Assembly: GCA_018266775.1 (NCBI GenBank)
Contig: JAFDZS010000010.1
Location: forward strand, 369,983 to 433,982
Origin: Bacteroidota bacterium
GTDB taxonomy: Bacteria > Bacteroidota > Bacteroidia > Chitinophagales > Chitinophagaceae
Direction of reading: 5' to 3'
Length of the DNA: 64,000 nt
Below the pieces are notes generated by a model, which searched no databases, was not told the origin of the DNA, and saw only the letters and a list, made by a program, of their open reading frames with translations. Position numbers and translations under genes: made by a program. This document shows, in pieces, positions 45,594 through 54,522 of the stretch. The stretch's first letter is position 1, and every line of letters begins with the position of its first letter.

Positions 45594-48500
45594 AAAGGGA
45601 GCGACGATTTTTCGATTTTATCTTTTAGTTCTTTGATAGTCATGTTATAGATTATACTATTGCGATTATTTACTCGCTGCACAAGATGTACATGGGCGAT
45701 GTAATCCTGAACTATCTGAATTTTGTCGCTGGGAGTAACCACAAGTAATTGCAAATGCAACTGTTTACATAATTCCATTAGATACGTAGCCTTTTCTTCA
45801 TCCTGGTTACTAAAGCTTTCATCTACGGCTATAAAGCGTAAGCTTTTGCTATTTTTGCCTTCTTTAGTAATTCCAAATTGATAAGCTATGGCGCTGCATA
45901 GAATTGTGTAAGTAAGTTGAGCTTTTTCTCCACCAGAAAGCTGACCCATTTGCCTGTAGGTCTTTTTTAATTCATCAGTACCTCTGTATTTTTCATCAGC
46001 CCAAAACTCAAACCAATTCCTTACATCCAAAACCTTGGATCGATAACTTTCGTTACTATCCAGACTGTCAATAAGTGGATTGATTTTTTGAGTGAAATGA
46101 AGCGCTTTTTCTTCGAAACTACTTTGTTGCCAATTAGCAGCTTGCGGTAATGCTTCCAGTAGCTGGCTTTTAAACTGCCTGATTTCACTGCCAGCCTGAA
46201 CAGGTTGCTTGCGCAATTGAACATATGTATCAGGGAGGCGGTTGAAGTTAATGCCTTTAAGTGAATCATTCAATTTTGTTATGCTTGCACTCACATCTCT
46301 TTCCCACTTTTCCAGTTCTTCATTTAAACCGCCGATTTTATAAGTGATGGTGATATTAATATAGTTTTCAAAATCTTTTTTATACTTTGGAAGATTCTCA
46401 GTGTTTAATTTTTCCATCCATTCAATATATTCATCGGCATATTTTGCGTCATCTGGTAAACTCAAAACATCTCCCATCCAATCAGGATATTTATTCGCCA
46501 GTTCTGCTGATGGATTCTTTATTTTCATTATAGAACGGCTTAAGGCTTTTTCAATATCCTGCGTCTGTGACCTTTTTTCCTCCAGTTCATTTTCTTTAGC
46601 AGACCTGAATTCACTGTATTTACCTTCTAAATTGTTAAGCGTGACCGATCCCAATACAGCATGATATTTTTGTTGAAACCGAAGTAATTGATCTTTGTCT
46701 TCTTCTCTAATATTTTCTACTAGTTGATTTAGATTACTTATTTGTTCATTTGTTCGTTGCAGATCACTTTTAGCAATTGCTTCTTTTCCGACTAGTTCCG
46801 TTTTAAGTTTTTCAGCTTCATTTTTTAACTCTCCAATTTCTTCGTGTTGCTTTTTCAATTGGTTTAAAGCTTTATTCTCTTTGGTTAAAGCAGTTATCTG
46901 CTCCTGGATCTTATGCATTCTTCGTTGAGATGCTTCAACATCTATATCATCAAAAGAGGGGTATTCCCCAATTCTGTTACTTGCATAAAATTGACCTTGC
47001 AAGCGCTTTGATTTAGTTTTGCAACGCAAAATAATATCATCGGCCTTAGAAATATTATCAGAAAGAGTGTCCCTTTTTCTTAACAGCGCATTCTTTTTCT
47101 TTTCATTATCCCAACCCATAACGTAGTTTCCCGGATCATTACTGTTCGGGCGATCATCTTTTTCATGCCGTTGCCTATTTTTGATTAATCCATTAATTGT
47201 AATGGCTTTTTCATAACGGTCAAGTGTTTTTTCATCATTAATACAGATATAGCTATACTGTGTGATTATTTGTTGTTCTACCCATTTATTCATTTTGTGT
47301 TCTGGATTAAACTCCAATTTTTCATGAACGCTATCAGGTTCGCCGAATTGAACAAGGGGAATATCCTTTACATGTTCGTATACTAACCGACCTTTTAGAT
47401 TTTCTCTGTTGACATATTTACTTACCTTACTGTAGTATTTATCAGGTACTATCAAACGCATGGCAAATGGTCTTAATAATTTTTCTAACGCAGGTTGCCA
47501 CGCTAATTCATCAAATTTAACCTGCATAAGCTCTCCCGCAAATGGCAACTCATCGGAACTTATACCTAAATCGGCGCATAATGTGCTACGAATACCAATA
47601 AGATGATGTGGAATATTGCTTTTGCTTGTCAAAAGACTGTTTAACTCTTTCTCAATCTCTGCCTTTGTAGTACTATCTGTATCCAATTTTCTTTTTGCCT
47701 CGTATTCATCATCCTCGTTAAGACGTTGCTCTCTTTCCAGAGTAAGTAGCTTTTTTGCATTCTCCTTTTTTATCCGTGAATAAGATGCTTCATCTGAAAT
47801 CAAAGTCTCAGATAGGTTAAGTGTGTTAACCCACTGGTTAAACTCGTCCAGCTTTCTTAATGATGTATCTCTCTTTGTTGACAAATCCAATAATTCCTTT
47901 TCTAATTGCTGAAGTCTTTGCCCTGCTTTATTCTGATCTATCTGATTAAGAATATTTCGCTCTTCTTCAGAAAGCCTTTTAACTTCTCTGTCATGATGTT
48001 GTATTTTAATATTCAGTTCATCAATTTCAGCATTAAATCTCTCAGCTTCTGAAAGTAAAAGCTGGTAGTGCGTATATCTATTCCATAACAATGAGGTGTT
48101 TAGAAGTTGACTTAAGCTTTGCTGTTCATTTAATGCCATCTTGTATTTATCGAAAAAATCTTTTACCAGGCTGAGCATTGAAAGTTGCTCCTCTGACTTC
48201 TTAATATTTCTGCGGGCGTCTTGGAGGGTAGAAAGATGTTCTTTAAGTTGTTGAAACTGTTCTTCAATATTGCGTGGTTCCAGCATATGGGTTCGTATGA
48301 ATTCATCAAGATTACCCAATACCTTAATTCCAACTGTCTGATTAAACAAATGAAGCGCTTGTATGCTTTGCATGCCTAAAACGGTGACCAAACGTTGTGC
48401 ATATTTACTTGCTGAATCAAACCATTCAACAAATTTCCGGGAAGTTTTATTATAGCGTTGATCTATGGTTCGTTTCCAATTACCGCCTAAGTCAAATGGC

Positions 48501-48991
48501 TTAAAATCATCTTCTATTTTAAGTGCTTTGTGGGCAATACCAAAATATTTTTTCAACTCTGTATTATTGAAATAACGTACTTGAAACAGCGTAACTGCTT
48601 GCTCTGCTTCGTTAGCAAAATGAGCGAGTATAATACTATAAGCTTCCTCTTTATTTTCTCTTAAGTATAAAGTTTTTATTGTGTTTCCACTTTCGCTGTT
48701 AATAGAACCATAACCTCCCAATATATAGGTCTCTTCTGTGCGATCTCCTTTCTTTTCAGTACCACTGCTCTGATTGTAAAACCTGTACCGCTTTTCAGGA
48801 ACGATCAGCGTTAATAAAGCGTCTACAAAAGTAGTTTTACCGCTACCATTGGCGCCAGTGAGTAAACTGGTCTCTCCGCCAGGGTGGATCGTATGAATAG
48901 TTTCATCAAAAGTTCCCCAATTGAATACTTCCATGTATTGCAATCGAAAACCACTTTTTTCATTGTCGGTACTGAAAACATTTAGTTGCAT
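45590..48991 (-). CDS. jetC: Wadjet JetC (SMC-like ATPase)
   Basis: A 1133-residue SMC/MukB-like motor. Walker A TGANGSGKTTF is at about residues 45-55, two long coiled-coil stretches flank a hinge-like middle (about 480-620), the ABC signature GQLSGGEKAQL lies near 1035 and Walker B LRFIAVDESFSNQDE near 1065. It forms the loop-extruding ATPase of Wadjet together with JetA and JetB. Length and order are normal for type I. It lies 5 bases after jetB and overlaps jetD. MukB and SbcC were considered, but the neighbours are Wadjet-specific. Confidence 0.92.
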   Translation of the reverse strand: MQLNVFSTDNEKSGFRLQYMEVFNWGTFDETIHTIHPGGETSLLTGANGSGKTTFVDALLTLIVPEKRYRFYNQSSGTEKKGDRTEETYILGGYGSINSESGNTIKTLYLRENKEEAYSIILAHFANEAEQAVTLFQVRYFNNTELKKYFGIAHKALKIEDDFKPFDLGGNWKRTIDQRYNKTSRKFVEWFDSASKYAQRLVTVLGMQSIQALHLFNQTVGIKVLGNLDEFIRTHMLEPRNIEEQFQQLKEHLSTLQDARRNIKKSEEQLSMLSLVKDFFDKYKMALNEQQSLSQLLNTSLLWNRYTHYQLLLSEAERFNAEIDELNIKIQHHDREVKRLSEEERNILNQIDQNKAGQRLQQLEKELLDLSTKRDTSLRKLDEFNQWVNTLNLSETLISDEASYSRIKKENAKKLLTLEREQRLNEDDEYEAKRKLDTDSTTKAEIEKELNSLLTSKSNIPHHLIGIRSTLCADLGISSDELPFAGELMQVKFDELAWQPALEKLLRPFAMRLIVPDKYYSKVSKYVNRENLKGRLVYEHVKDIPLVQFGEPDSVHEKLEFNPEHKMNKWVEQQIITQYSYICINDEKTLDRYEKAITINGLIKNRQRHEKDDRPNSNDPGNYVMGWDNEKKKNALLRKRDTLSDNISKADDIILRCKTKSKRLQGQFYASNRIGEYPSFDDIDVEASQRRMHKIQEQITALTKENKALNQLKKQHEEIGELKNEAEKLKTELVGKEAIAKSDLQRTNEQISNLNQLVENIREEDKDQLLRFQQKYHAVLGSVTLNNLEGKYSEFRSAKENELEEKRSQTQDIEKALSRSIMKIKNPSAELANKYPDWMGDVLSLPDDAKYADEYIEWMEKLNTENLPKYKKDFENYINITITYKIGGLNEELEKWERDVSASITKLNDSLKGINFNRLPDTYVQLRKQPVQAGSEIRQFKSQLLEALPQAANWQQSSFEEKALHFTQKINPLIDSLDSNESYRSKVLDVRNWFEFWADEKYRGTDELKKTYRQMGQLSGGEKAQLTYTILCSAIAYQFGITKEGKNSKSLRFIAVDESFSNQDEEKATYLMELCKQLHLQLLVVTPSDKIQIVQDYIAHVHLVQRVNNRNSIIYNMTIKELKDKIEKSSLPL

Positions 48992-48996
48992 GTGGG

Positions 48997-49599
48997 TTAC
49001 TTGTCGTTAGAATTGGGTATTTGTTTTTTGGATTGGTGTTGTTTCAATTGCGTTGTAAAACTTTCCAACTCTTCACTATCTATCTTTGCCTTAATGATTT
49101 TTTTAATTTTAAATCGTTGTTCATCTAATATTTCATGCGCTTCAACAAGGAAAAGAAATCCATACTCTTCGGATTTATCAATAAGTCTGTCTATTTCCTT
49201 TGAAAATTTAACTCTGCTTGCATTTTCTTTAAAAAATAATTCTGCATACTCTTTTATTTCACGTCTTTTTTTTATCAGCTCTCTGCTAACACTCTCACTT
49301 GTTTCGAATTCTGCCATCATTTCTCTGAGCAAAATCAGCATGATACTTTCTTCATAAGTAAGAGCACGCTTTATGATCCAGGAAACGGCATTTTCATCAT
49401 CTTCCTGAGACGTTTGCTTTAGATAGGCATAACCGTCATTTTCTTCAAGAACAAGCCTTAGGCCCATTTGATCTAAAAATAGTGGCAGTTCTGCCTTATA
49501 CTGAACTAGCTTTTCCCAGGTCGATTTATCTGTATAATCAACCGGACCTTTAAGAAGCTTTATAAATACTGTTGTGTAAGGCAATATTTGAGATTGCAT
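48997..49599 (-). CDS. jetB: Wadjet JetB (DUF4194, MukE-like)
   Basis: A 200-residue protein of the DUF4194 family, the MukE-like subunit of Wadjet. The segment GPVDYTDKSTWEKLVQYKAELPLFLDQMGL and the winged-helix-like end (ALTYEESIMLILLREMMAEFE) are typical. It joins JetA and the JetC head domains. The gaps are 6 bases from jetA and 5 to jetC, so the operon is continuous. Confidence 0.9.
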   Translation of the reverse strand: MQSQILPYTTVFIKLLKGPVDYTDKSTWEKLVQYKAELPLFLDQMGLRLVLEENDGYAYLKQTSQEDDENAVSWIIKRALTYEESIMLILLREMMAEFETSESVSRELIKKRREIKEYAELFFKENASRVKFSKEIDRLIDKSEEYGFLFLVEAHEILDEQRFKIKKIIKAKIDSEELESFTTQLKQHQSKKQIPNSNDK

Positions 49600-49605
49600 A
49601 GTTTT

Positions 49606-51072
49606 TTATTTACTAAATAGTAAGTAGGGTACTTCTACAAATTTTGTGTTATCAATATTGAGTGGAATAAGTTCGGTAGTTGATCCTATGGTTTGAACCC
49701 TCGACTTTTTGTCGCGAATGAAGCTGTAATAGGTTACTATTTCTGCAATACCGTTTTCAAGCGGCTGCAATTCTAAAATCTCTTTGAGTGTAGCAGTGGA
49801 CTTGCTATTAAGAGCAAACTCTACTTTTTGCCAGAGCTTTTTTTTGTCAATGAATGAGGTATTGATAAGTTTGCTGAATCTTTCCGGGTCTGCTATAATT
49901 TCCTTTTGGGCTAAAGGTTGCTTAATAGTTCCAGGAATTTTTCTTTGCTCAAGAGTAAGCTTTCTTTCCATTACCATTCTAATATCAGGATTTACGTCAA
50001 TCTGCATGCCGCAATCAACATTTTCATTATCCATCAAATCAAATATTAATTCTTTTATTCCTGCAATTTGACTGCGCAATCTTCTGTGTCTTGTAATTTC
50101 CTTTTCTGTGATAATACGACTCAATTTTTCAGCCATTTTATCGTTGGCATCGTATACTGTTTTTCCTTGTTGCAATAACATTGATTTTACATTTTGAAGG
50201 AAATATTCGTCCACTGAAATTTCTCGCTCTCTAACCAATTGCAATAGTTGATCTGTTAATTCAGCCCAATGTTGATTCCCAATTCTGGATATTAAGAAAT
50301 CCCAAAAAGCATAAAAACTTTTACCTTGGGGGCTTTGCCTTAAAGTGTCATATGCTTCAAATGCGAACCCAACAATGGCACCCTTTGAATGCTCTGCCTT
50401 GGTATGTTGCTCTACAATTCCCCTGTGTATCTGTTTAAAATTATCTTCAACCTCCCTAAAATCACTAATGAGCTCATAACTAAGCCTGCTAAATAATTCG
50501 AGTCTTTCTTGTACTTGTGAATCCGAATAACTCTCAGGTGCTATCCCCAATTCAATCGCCTTTATTTCCTTGTCAATCTCGGCTCTTTTGTTTTTAAGTA
50601 ATTCTAATCTCTTTTTCTTATCGTCTTCCGTGTGTTCTACAATATCTTGAAGGGATTTGAACAATAGCTTGAAACGGCTTTCAGTTCCTACGTGCTTACG
50701 AATTTTTAGAGTCTGAATCCATTGAAAAACCTTCTCCATATTGGCACTTAGTTGGTAATGTATAGCACCGTCTGCGTACTGAAAGTCTTCCAACAATCTT
50801 TTTTGCACCCAGTTTAAAATATACTTTCGGCTTCGGGTTTGCTCGTCATCTCCGAATACGATCCTTGCCTCTGAAACGTCTTCTATTCCATCTTCATTGG
50901 CAATAAGCGTTTCTATTAATAGTTGAATTAACTGCCCTTCTTCTATAGTTGGCCGGTTCTCCTCTTTGTAAATACTGTATAAAAAAGGCAGCACCCAATG
51001 GGCATTTCTAAGGCGGAGAATTTGAACCGCCGGATTTGTTATTAAAATCTCATAGAGTTCTTCTTTCTTCAT
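49606..51072 (-). CDS. jetA: Wadjet JetA (DUF3375, kleisin-like)
   Basis: A 488-residue protein of the DUF3375 family, the MukF/kleisin-like subunit that bridges the JetC dimer. The N-terminal winged-helix region (LRLRNAHWVLPFLYSIYKEENRPTIEEGQL) and a long coiled coil (residues about 150-230) are visible. It is first in the jetA-B-C-D order on the minus strand. The 166 bases upstream to the coupling-gene remnant must hold the promoter, but no clear TAnnTTTG box was seen. Confidence 0.9.
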   Translation of the reverse strand: MKKEELYEILITNPAVQILRLRNAHWVLPFLYSIYKEENRPTIEEGQLIQLLIETLIANEDGIEDVSEARIVFGDDEQTRSRKYILNWVQKRLLEDFQYADGAIHYQLSANMEKVFQWIQTLKIRKHVGTESRFKLLFKSLQDIVEHTEDDKKKRLELLKNKRAEIDKEIKAIELGIAPESYSDSQVQERLELFSRLSYELISDFREVEDNFKQIHRGIVEQHTKAEHSKGAIVGFAFEAYDTLRQSPQGKSFYAFWDFLISRIGNQHWAELTDQLLQLVREREISVDEYFLQNVKSMLLQQGKTVYDANDKMAEKLSRIITEKEITRHRRLRSQIAGIKELIFDLMDNENVDCGMQIDVNPDIRMVMERKLTLEQRKIPGTIKQPLAQKEIIADPERFSKLINTSFIDKKKLWQKVEFALNSKSTATLKEILELQPLENGIAEIVTYYSFIRDKKSRVQTIGSTTELIPLNIDNTKFVEVPYLLFSK

Positions 51073-51238
51073 GCGTTAATTTACGTAAACAGTCACAAAA
51101 TATAATAAATTAAACCATTTTGATCGGCATAGTTATACAAATTGAAGATATCAAGCCAAAAAATCGGGATAAAGTGGAGATATTAAGCATATAATTCTAA
51201 CTAATTAAGTGATGAAAGGAATCTCAAATATTTAGTTG

Positions 51239-51602
51239 CGAAGTTTTTAAAATTATGCAGGAAAGGCATAGTGTTTCCTGTAACTGTACCGATACTTCTA
51301 TCGGCCACTTTAAGCAATTAGGCGGCGCTATACCTGCTTCCAAAATAGCTGCTCTTTCCTCCGGAGAATTCGTACGCCGGGTTACTGATAATCCGGAGGA
51401 AAAATGATGGTAAAAATGTTTCATGCGGAGATTATTAATGATGCCGATAAACTAAATGAGGAAGTAAGCCGGTATAAAGATATTCCGGTGGTATCTAATG
51501 TTGCCCATCACAAGGTTCTTGATAATTACTACCGGGTGAAAATGGAAGTGAAAAGGTTTATTGGGGAAGAGGTGAAGCAGTTGAAAGCGGAGAAGAATTA
51601 AT
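51239..51602 (+). pseudogene. Decayed 3' end of a second TraG/VirD4 coupling-protein gene
   Basis: Translated in pieces, this stretch matches the last ~120 codons of the coupling protein at 42484-44442: KIMQERHSVS, IPASKIAALSSGEFV, then after a one-base deletion near 51402-51408 an almost identical run KMFHAEIINDADKLNEEVSR and SNVAHHKVLDNYYRVK. The end (AGAATTAAT) matches that of the intact gene. Third-position changes show it comes from a related element, not from a recent copy. It has no start, no ATPase part and a frameshift. It divides the Wadjet operon from the ubiquitin-like operon. Confidence 0.88.
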
Positions 51603-51618
51603 TTATCAATAGTCACAA

Positions 51619-52983
51619 TTACTCATTACTTACAAATCCATTTTTACTCATTTCTATTGTATATTTTCCTTTTAAGTGTTGTATAGCTTTTACGTCATCA
51701 ATTGTTCTTAGGTGTGCAACTATTTTTTCATATCTCATTCCACCATTTAATCCTCTTATGACCTCTGCAATAACCAAAGCACCGGAACAAGCACCTACAA
51801 ATGATGCTGAAACGGCTTTTCCTGCGATTGATATTGGTACAATACCACAGATATCATTATCGCTTTTTTTCAAGATTTCTAATACAGTATAATTTATTTC
51901 GTGGCTCGTTTCGTCTACATCCCCCCAAATTTCTTTTGGTGATTTTGAAGCTGCTGGAAAAGTGTGTAAAATGATGTTATCAAAGGTGGCAAGATTACTG
52001 CCCAGAGCTGATTCTACTATCAGGTCAAATCCGGCATTTTCAAGATTAAGACGAGAGGATGCAGAATCAAATCCGCATAAACCAACAAAGGATTCTTCAT
52101 TTATTCTTTTTGTGTGCTCATCAAATTTCCTTTCCGTTATTACTGTATTAAAACCTCTTGTTTCTAACCACGAGCTACACTTTCTTGTTTTATAAACCCC
52201 TATATCATTCTTTTCACATAATAGACCTGCACTAACATTTGCCTCTACTATTCTGTCATAATCCTGAAGAAGAAAAGTGATTTCATTCGGTGCTTTAAAT
52301 GGTAATAGCCCTATATTCCAAATGTAAGCTTGCCCAAGATGTCCAAGGCCCAAAAGCCAAAACTTATTTGGGAGCAATGTAATCTTTGGTCCGCAAGCAT
52401 TAGCATCAAGCCAGTGTAAATCTGGCCGCCACAAGGAAATCCCCACTGATTTATCACATGAAGAAATATTGATCCCGGATAATTTTAAAAATGAAAGACA
52501 AATCGCTAAACCACCAGAAAATATGCCAGCGGTTGGAATATTTCCAGATTCAGTAAATGGGACTTCTATATTTTCAGTAAGTACTCCCGCTTGCCAATTA
52601 TTGCATACTATTTGTAAAGATTTATCATCATTATCTACTGGTAGCCCAAACATTATTTTAAAACAATCTTGGGGAGTTTTCTCCGTTATAATTGCTCCTG
52701 CATTTAATAAAATCTCATTAAAAGTTTGGGCTTGCGGCCAGGGTAAAAGACATGGAGTGTCAGAAGGCATTTGAATATACACACCACCGAGAAAGGCTCT
52801 TTTACCTGTATTGACGGATGTAATTAATGCTGCCTGTAGTGGTAGCGAAGATTTTATTTTATCACTACAAACAAGATAGATGCTAAGCGATTCTAATTTT
52901 TGCATCGCATCTTCTGGCGAACAGTTTTGCTTCTCAATAATGCCAAGCGATAAACGGTTGAATGTATCTTCAGACAATTTCAT
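51619..52983 (-). CDS. E1-like (ThiF-fold) activating enzyme of a BIL-like ubiquitin pathway
   Basis: A 454-residue protein. The N-terminal 200 residues are poorly conserved and may be the inactive half seen in bacterial E1-like enzymes. From about 203 there is a ThiF/E1 Rossmann domain: LLGLGHLGQAYIWN (Gly212, 214, 217), the acidic LLQDYDRI (Asp241/243), Asn249 and Lys265. Cys379 (DNDICGIVP) before FVGACSGALVIAEVIR is the best candidate thioester Cys. It would adenylate the Ubl C-terminus and pass it to the E2 encoded upstream. It lies 6 bases after the JAMM gene and ends the operon, tail to tail with the coupling-gene remnant. Confidence 0.82.
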   Translation of the reverse strand: MKLSEDTFNRLSLGIIEKQNCSPEDAMQKLESLSIYLVCSDKIKSSLPLQAALITSVNTGKRAFLGGVYIQMPSDTPCLLPWPQAQTFNEILLNAGAIITEKTPQDCFKIMFGLPVDNDDKSLQIVCNNWQAGVLTENIEVPFTESGNIPTAGIFSGGLAICLSFLKLSGINISSCDKSVGISLWRPDLHWLDANACGPKITLLPNKFWLLGLGHLGQAYIWNIGLLPFKAPNEITFLLQDYDRIVEANVSAGLLCEKNDIGVYKTRKCSSWLETRGFNTVITERKFDEHTKRINEESFVGLCGFDSASSRLNLENAGFDLIVESALGSNLATFDNIILHTFPAASKSPKEIWGDVDETSHEINYTVLEILKKSDNDICGIVPISIAGKAVSASFVGACSGALVIAEVIRGLNGGMRYEKIVAHLRTIDDVKAIQHLKGKYTIEMSKNGFVSNE

Positions 52984-52989
52984 TTTCTA

Positions 52990-53463
52990 TTATTTATCTG
53001 TTATTTTAAATTTTTCGTAGCCGATGCCCCATGTCTTCCATTCTTTATCTCCGAGATATTCGTGGATACCTACATTTCTTAATAGCTGACCTCTTTTGGT
53101 TGCTAAATTTGGTACTATCAATGCAAGATGCCCGGCCTGGGCAATCATCGGGTGTTTTTGATCAGCCCCACTTTGGCCTGTCCAATTGCCCGGGTGAGTA
53201 TGAACATCTGCCAGCACCTGCAATTCCTTTTCCCTGCATATTTTCCATAATGGCAAATAACCGTCTCCTTCAAAAACTATGATTCCTGAATCTAAAGAAT
53301 GTGGGTCCAGGTCATCATAACATATAAATTCAGTTATCTTTCTTTCTGTAGAATTGCCAAGAAGAAATGCACCGCTTTCACGAATACCTTTTCCTCTCAA
53401 TTTTAATTCTTTGATTAGCTTTTTCCACAGAGTTTTACTAATAGACAAATCAGTAGTTAACAT
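52990..53463 (-). CDS. JAMM-type deubiquitinase-like peptidase (BIL-like)
   Basis: A 157-residue Mov34/MPN/JAB protein. The JAMM zinc site is complete: Glu29 (IRESGAFLL), His88 and His90 (ADVHTHPGNW), Ser98 and Asp101 (SGAD). It resembles the peptidase subunit of bacterial ubiquitin-like pathways, which trims the Ubl precursor or removes Ubl from targets. Here the Ubl already ends in Gly, so removal from targets is more likely; that is inference. The start overlaps the E2 gene by 14 bases. Confidence 0.87.
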   Translation of the reverse strand: MLTTDLSISKTLWKKLIKELKLRGKGIRESGAFLLGNSTERKITEFICYDDLDPHSLDSGIIVFEGDGYLPLWKICREKELQVLADVHTHPGNWTGQSGADQKHPMIAQAGHLALIVPNLATKRGQLLRNVGIHEYLGDKEWKTWGIGYEKFKITDK

Positions 53464-53926
53464 AGTCGGCTGAATTTAATAAACGGTGTAAAAAATGTAG
53501 GTAGACCTGAATCTTAAAAGTAGGCTTCCACCAAAGCTCAGGAAACACAGCTTGCCATCCCTCATGTCCTGCCATAGCAAGCCTGTCGCAAGGCGCATAA
53601 AGTGCATTTGGATTCCATGCCGGATTAAAAGTGTTAGAAACAAACTTGGTTCCTTTTGGCCATTTTTCATTTGGTAGCCTTCCCTGTAGTTCAACTTCCC
53701 AGGGGCAGGCTGTAGGAGCCTGAGAAGGATAACCTGATAGGTCAAACCTAAAGTGATACTTATCCGGGTGATTATCCTTTGGTGCTGCCTGTACCCAAAT
53801 AATTACTAAAGGCCAGTTGGGATATTCTGGATCTTCGTCCGCAATACCCCACATATCACTGTCAACGCCAGTTTGAAAGCCGGCCTCTGAAACATGCTGT
53901 TTAAACTGAAGCAAATCTGGTTTCAT
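53450..53926 (-). CDS. E2-like ubiquitin-conjugating protein (BIL-like)
   Basis: A 158-residue protein with an E2/UBC pattern: YHFRFDLSGYPSQAPTACPW corresponds to the beta-sheet and YPxxxP turn of E2 enzymes, and Cys113 in LYAPCDRLAMAGHEGW sits where the catalytic Cys precedes a conserved Trp. No HPN motif is present, as in other bacterial E2-like proteins. It would take the Ubl from the E1 as a thioester and attach it to target lysines. It overlaps the Ubl gene by 4 bases and the JAMM gene by 14. Confidence 0.8.
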   Translation of the reverse strand: MKPDLLQFKQHVSEAGFQTGVDSDMWGIADEDPEYPNWPLVIIWVQAAPKDNHPDKYHFRFDLSGYPSQAPTACPWEVELQGRLPNEKWPKGTKFVSNTFNPAWNPNALYAPCDRLAMAGHEGWQAVFPELWWKPTFKIQVYLHFLHRLLNSADYVNY

Positions 53927-54417
53927 CCCTGCACTTGTTTATTGGCTGTTAGTGATAGGCTGATGCTACAGTGAGGAAATGCTACAAAAGAACCGATGTG
54001 GTCGCCTGGTTGTAAAACATTGCCATCACTAAGTTTTAAGAGCAGGTCAGCTGCATCACCTTCGCTGATGTTAAACTTTTTGGCCGCTTGTTTTAGAATC
54101 TTTTTGGCAGTGGTAGATGGCGGTACGTTCAGCGTAATAGTTTGGCCGTTGTACTCAACTGCCAAACTCACCTTTTTGCAGCGATGGCAGTGAATGTGAA
54201 CTTTCCTTTTAATTCCCCCTTTTTCACCAGTTTCCTCCTTGGGTCTTTGTTCATCTTCATCTTCAACAAAGAATTCCACATCCTCTGAGCTACCGGAATT
54301 GGGAAATTCCTGCAGATACTTGTTAATTACATCTTTTACTGAGGCTTCATCTGAAACCTCTACCAGTTTGGGGTCACGATTGTTTTCCCCGTGTACGTAA
54401 ATTTGAATTGTTTTCAT
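53923..54417 (-). CDS. Tandem ubiquitin-like protein ending in glycine (BIL-like)
   Basis: A 164-residue protein from ATG 54417 (a frame to 54468 adds 17 residues of unlikely leader). It holds two beta-grasp-like units: residues 1 to about 55 (TIQIYVHGENNRDPKLVEV start) and about 70-160 (YNGQTITLNVPPSTTAKKIL, then ADLLLKLSDGNVLQPGDHIG), joined by an acidic linker. A CHRC pair precedes the second unit. It ends QVQG, so a terminal Gly is free without trimming. The tandem layout recalls ISG15 and the double Ubl of some BIL systems. It is first in the operon, divergent from the sigma-like gene. Confidence 0.82.
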   Translation of the reverse strand: MKTIQIYVHGENNRDPKLVEVSDEASVKDVINKYLQEFPNSGSSEDVEFFVEDEDEQRPKEETGEKGGIKRKVHIHCHRCKKVSLAVEYNGQTITLNVPPSTTAKKILKQAAKKFNISEGDAADLLLKLSDGNVLQPGDHIGSFVAFPHCSISLSLTANKQVQG

Positions 54418-54439
54418 AATTAAATTGTTTATACTTGTG

Positions 54440-54496
54440 TATGCTCCAAAAAGGTTCTTTTTTGCCAATGGCTAAAAAAGATAATTGAGGAGCATA
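54440..54496. promoter_or_regulatory. Nested palindromes between the Ubl operon and the sigma-like gene
   Basis: Outer arms TATGCTCC (54440-54447) and GGAGCATA (54489-54496) enclose an inner stem TTTTTTGCC-aat-GGCtAAAAAA (54458-54479, one mismatch). A TATCTTTT box on the minus strand (54476-54483) could serve the Ubl operon. The site is a good candidate operator for both divergent genes. Confidence 0.5.
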
Positions 54497-54522
54497 GTAT
54501 TAGAAACACCATATCAATTTTA

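Noticed and set aside
44439..51072. MukBEF or SbcCD instead of Wadjet
   Set aside because: The DUF3375 and DUF4194 partners and the DUF2220 Toprim protein are specific to Wadjet; no mukF or sbcD-type nuclease is present.
51404..51601. Short frame of 65 codons as a separate gene
   Set aside because: It is the last part of the decayed coupling-protein gene, entered after a frameshift.
51619..54417. Type II CBASS (Cap2/Cap3) instead of a BIL-like system
   Set aside because: No CD-NTase or effector gene is next to it, and separate Ubl and E2 genes are present.
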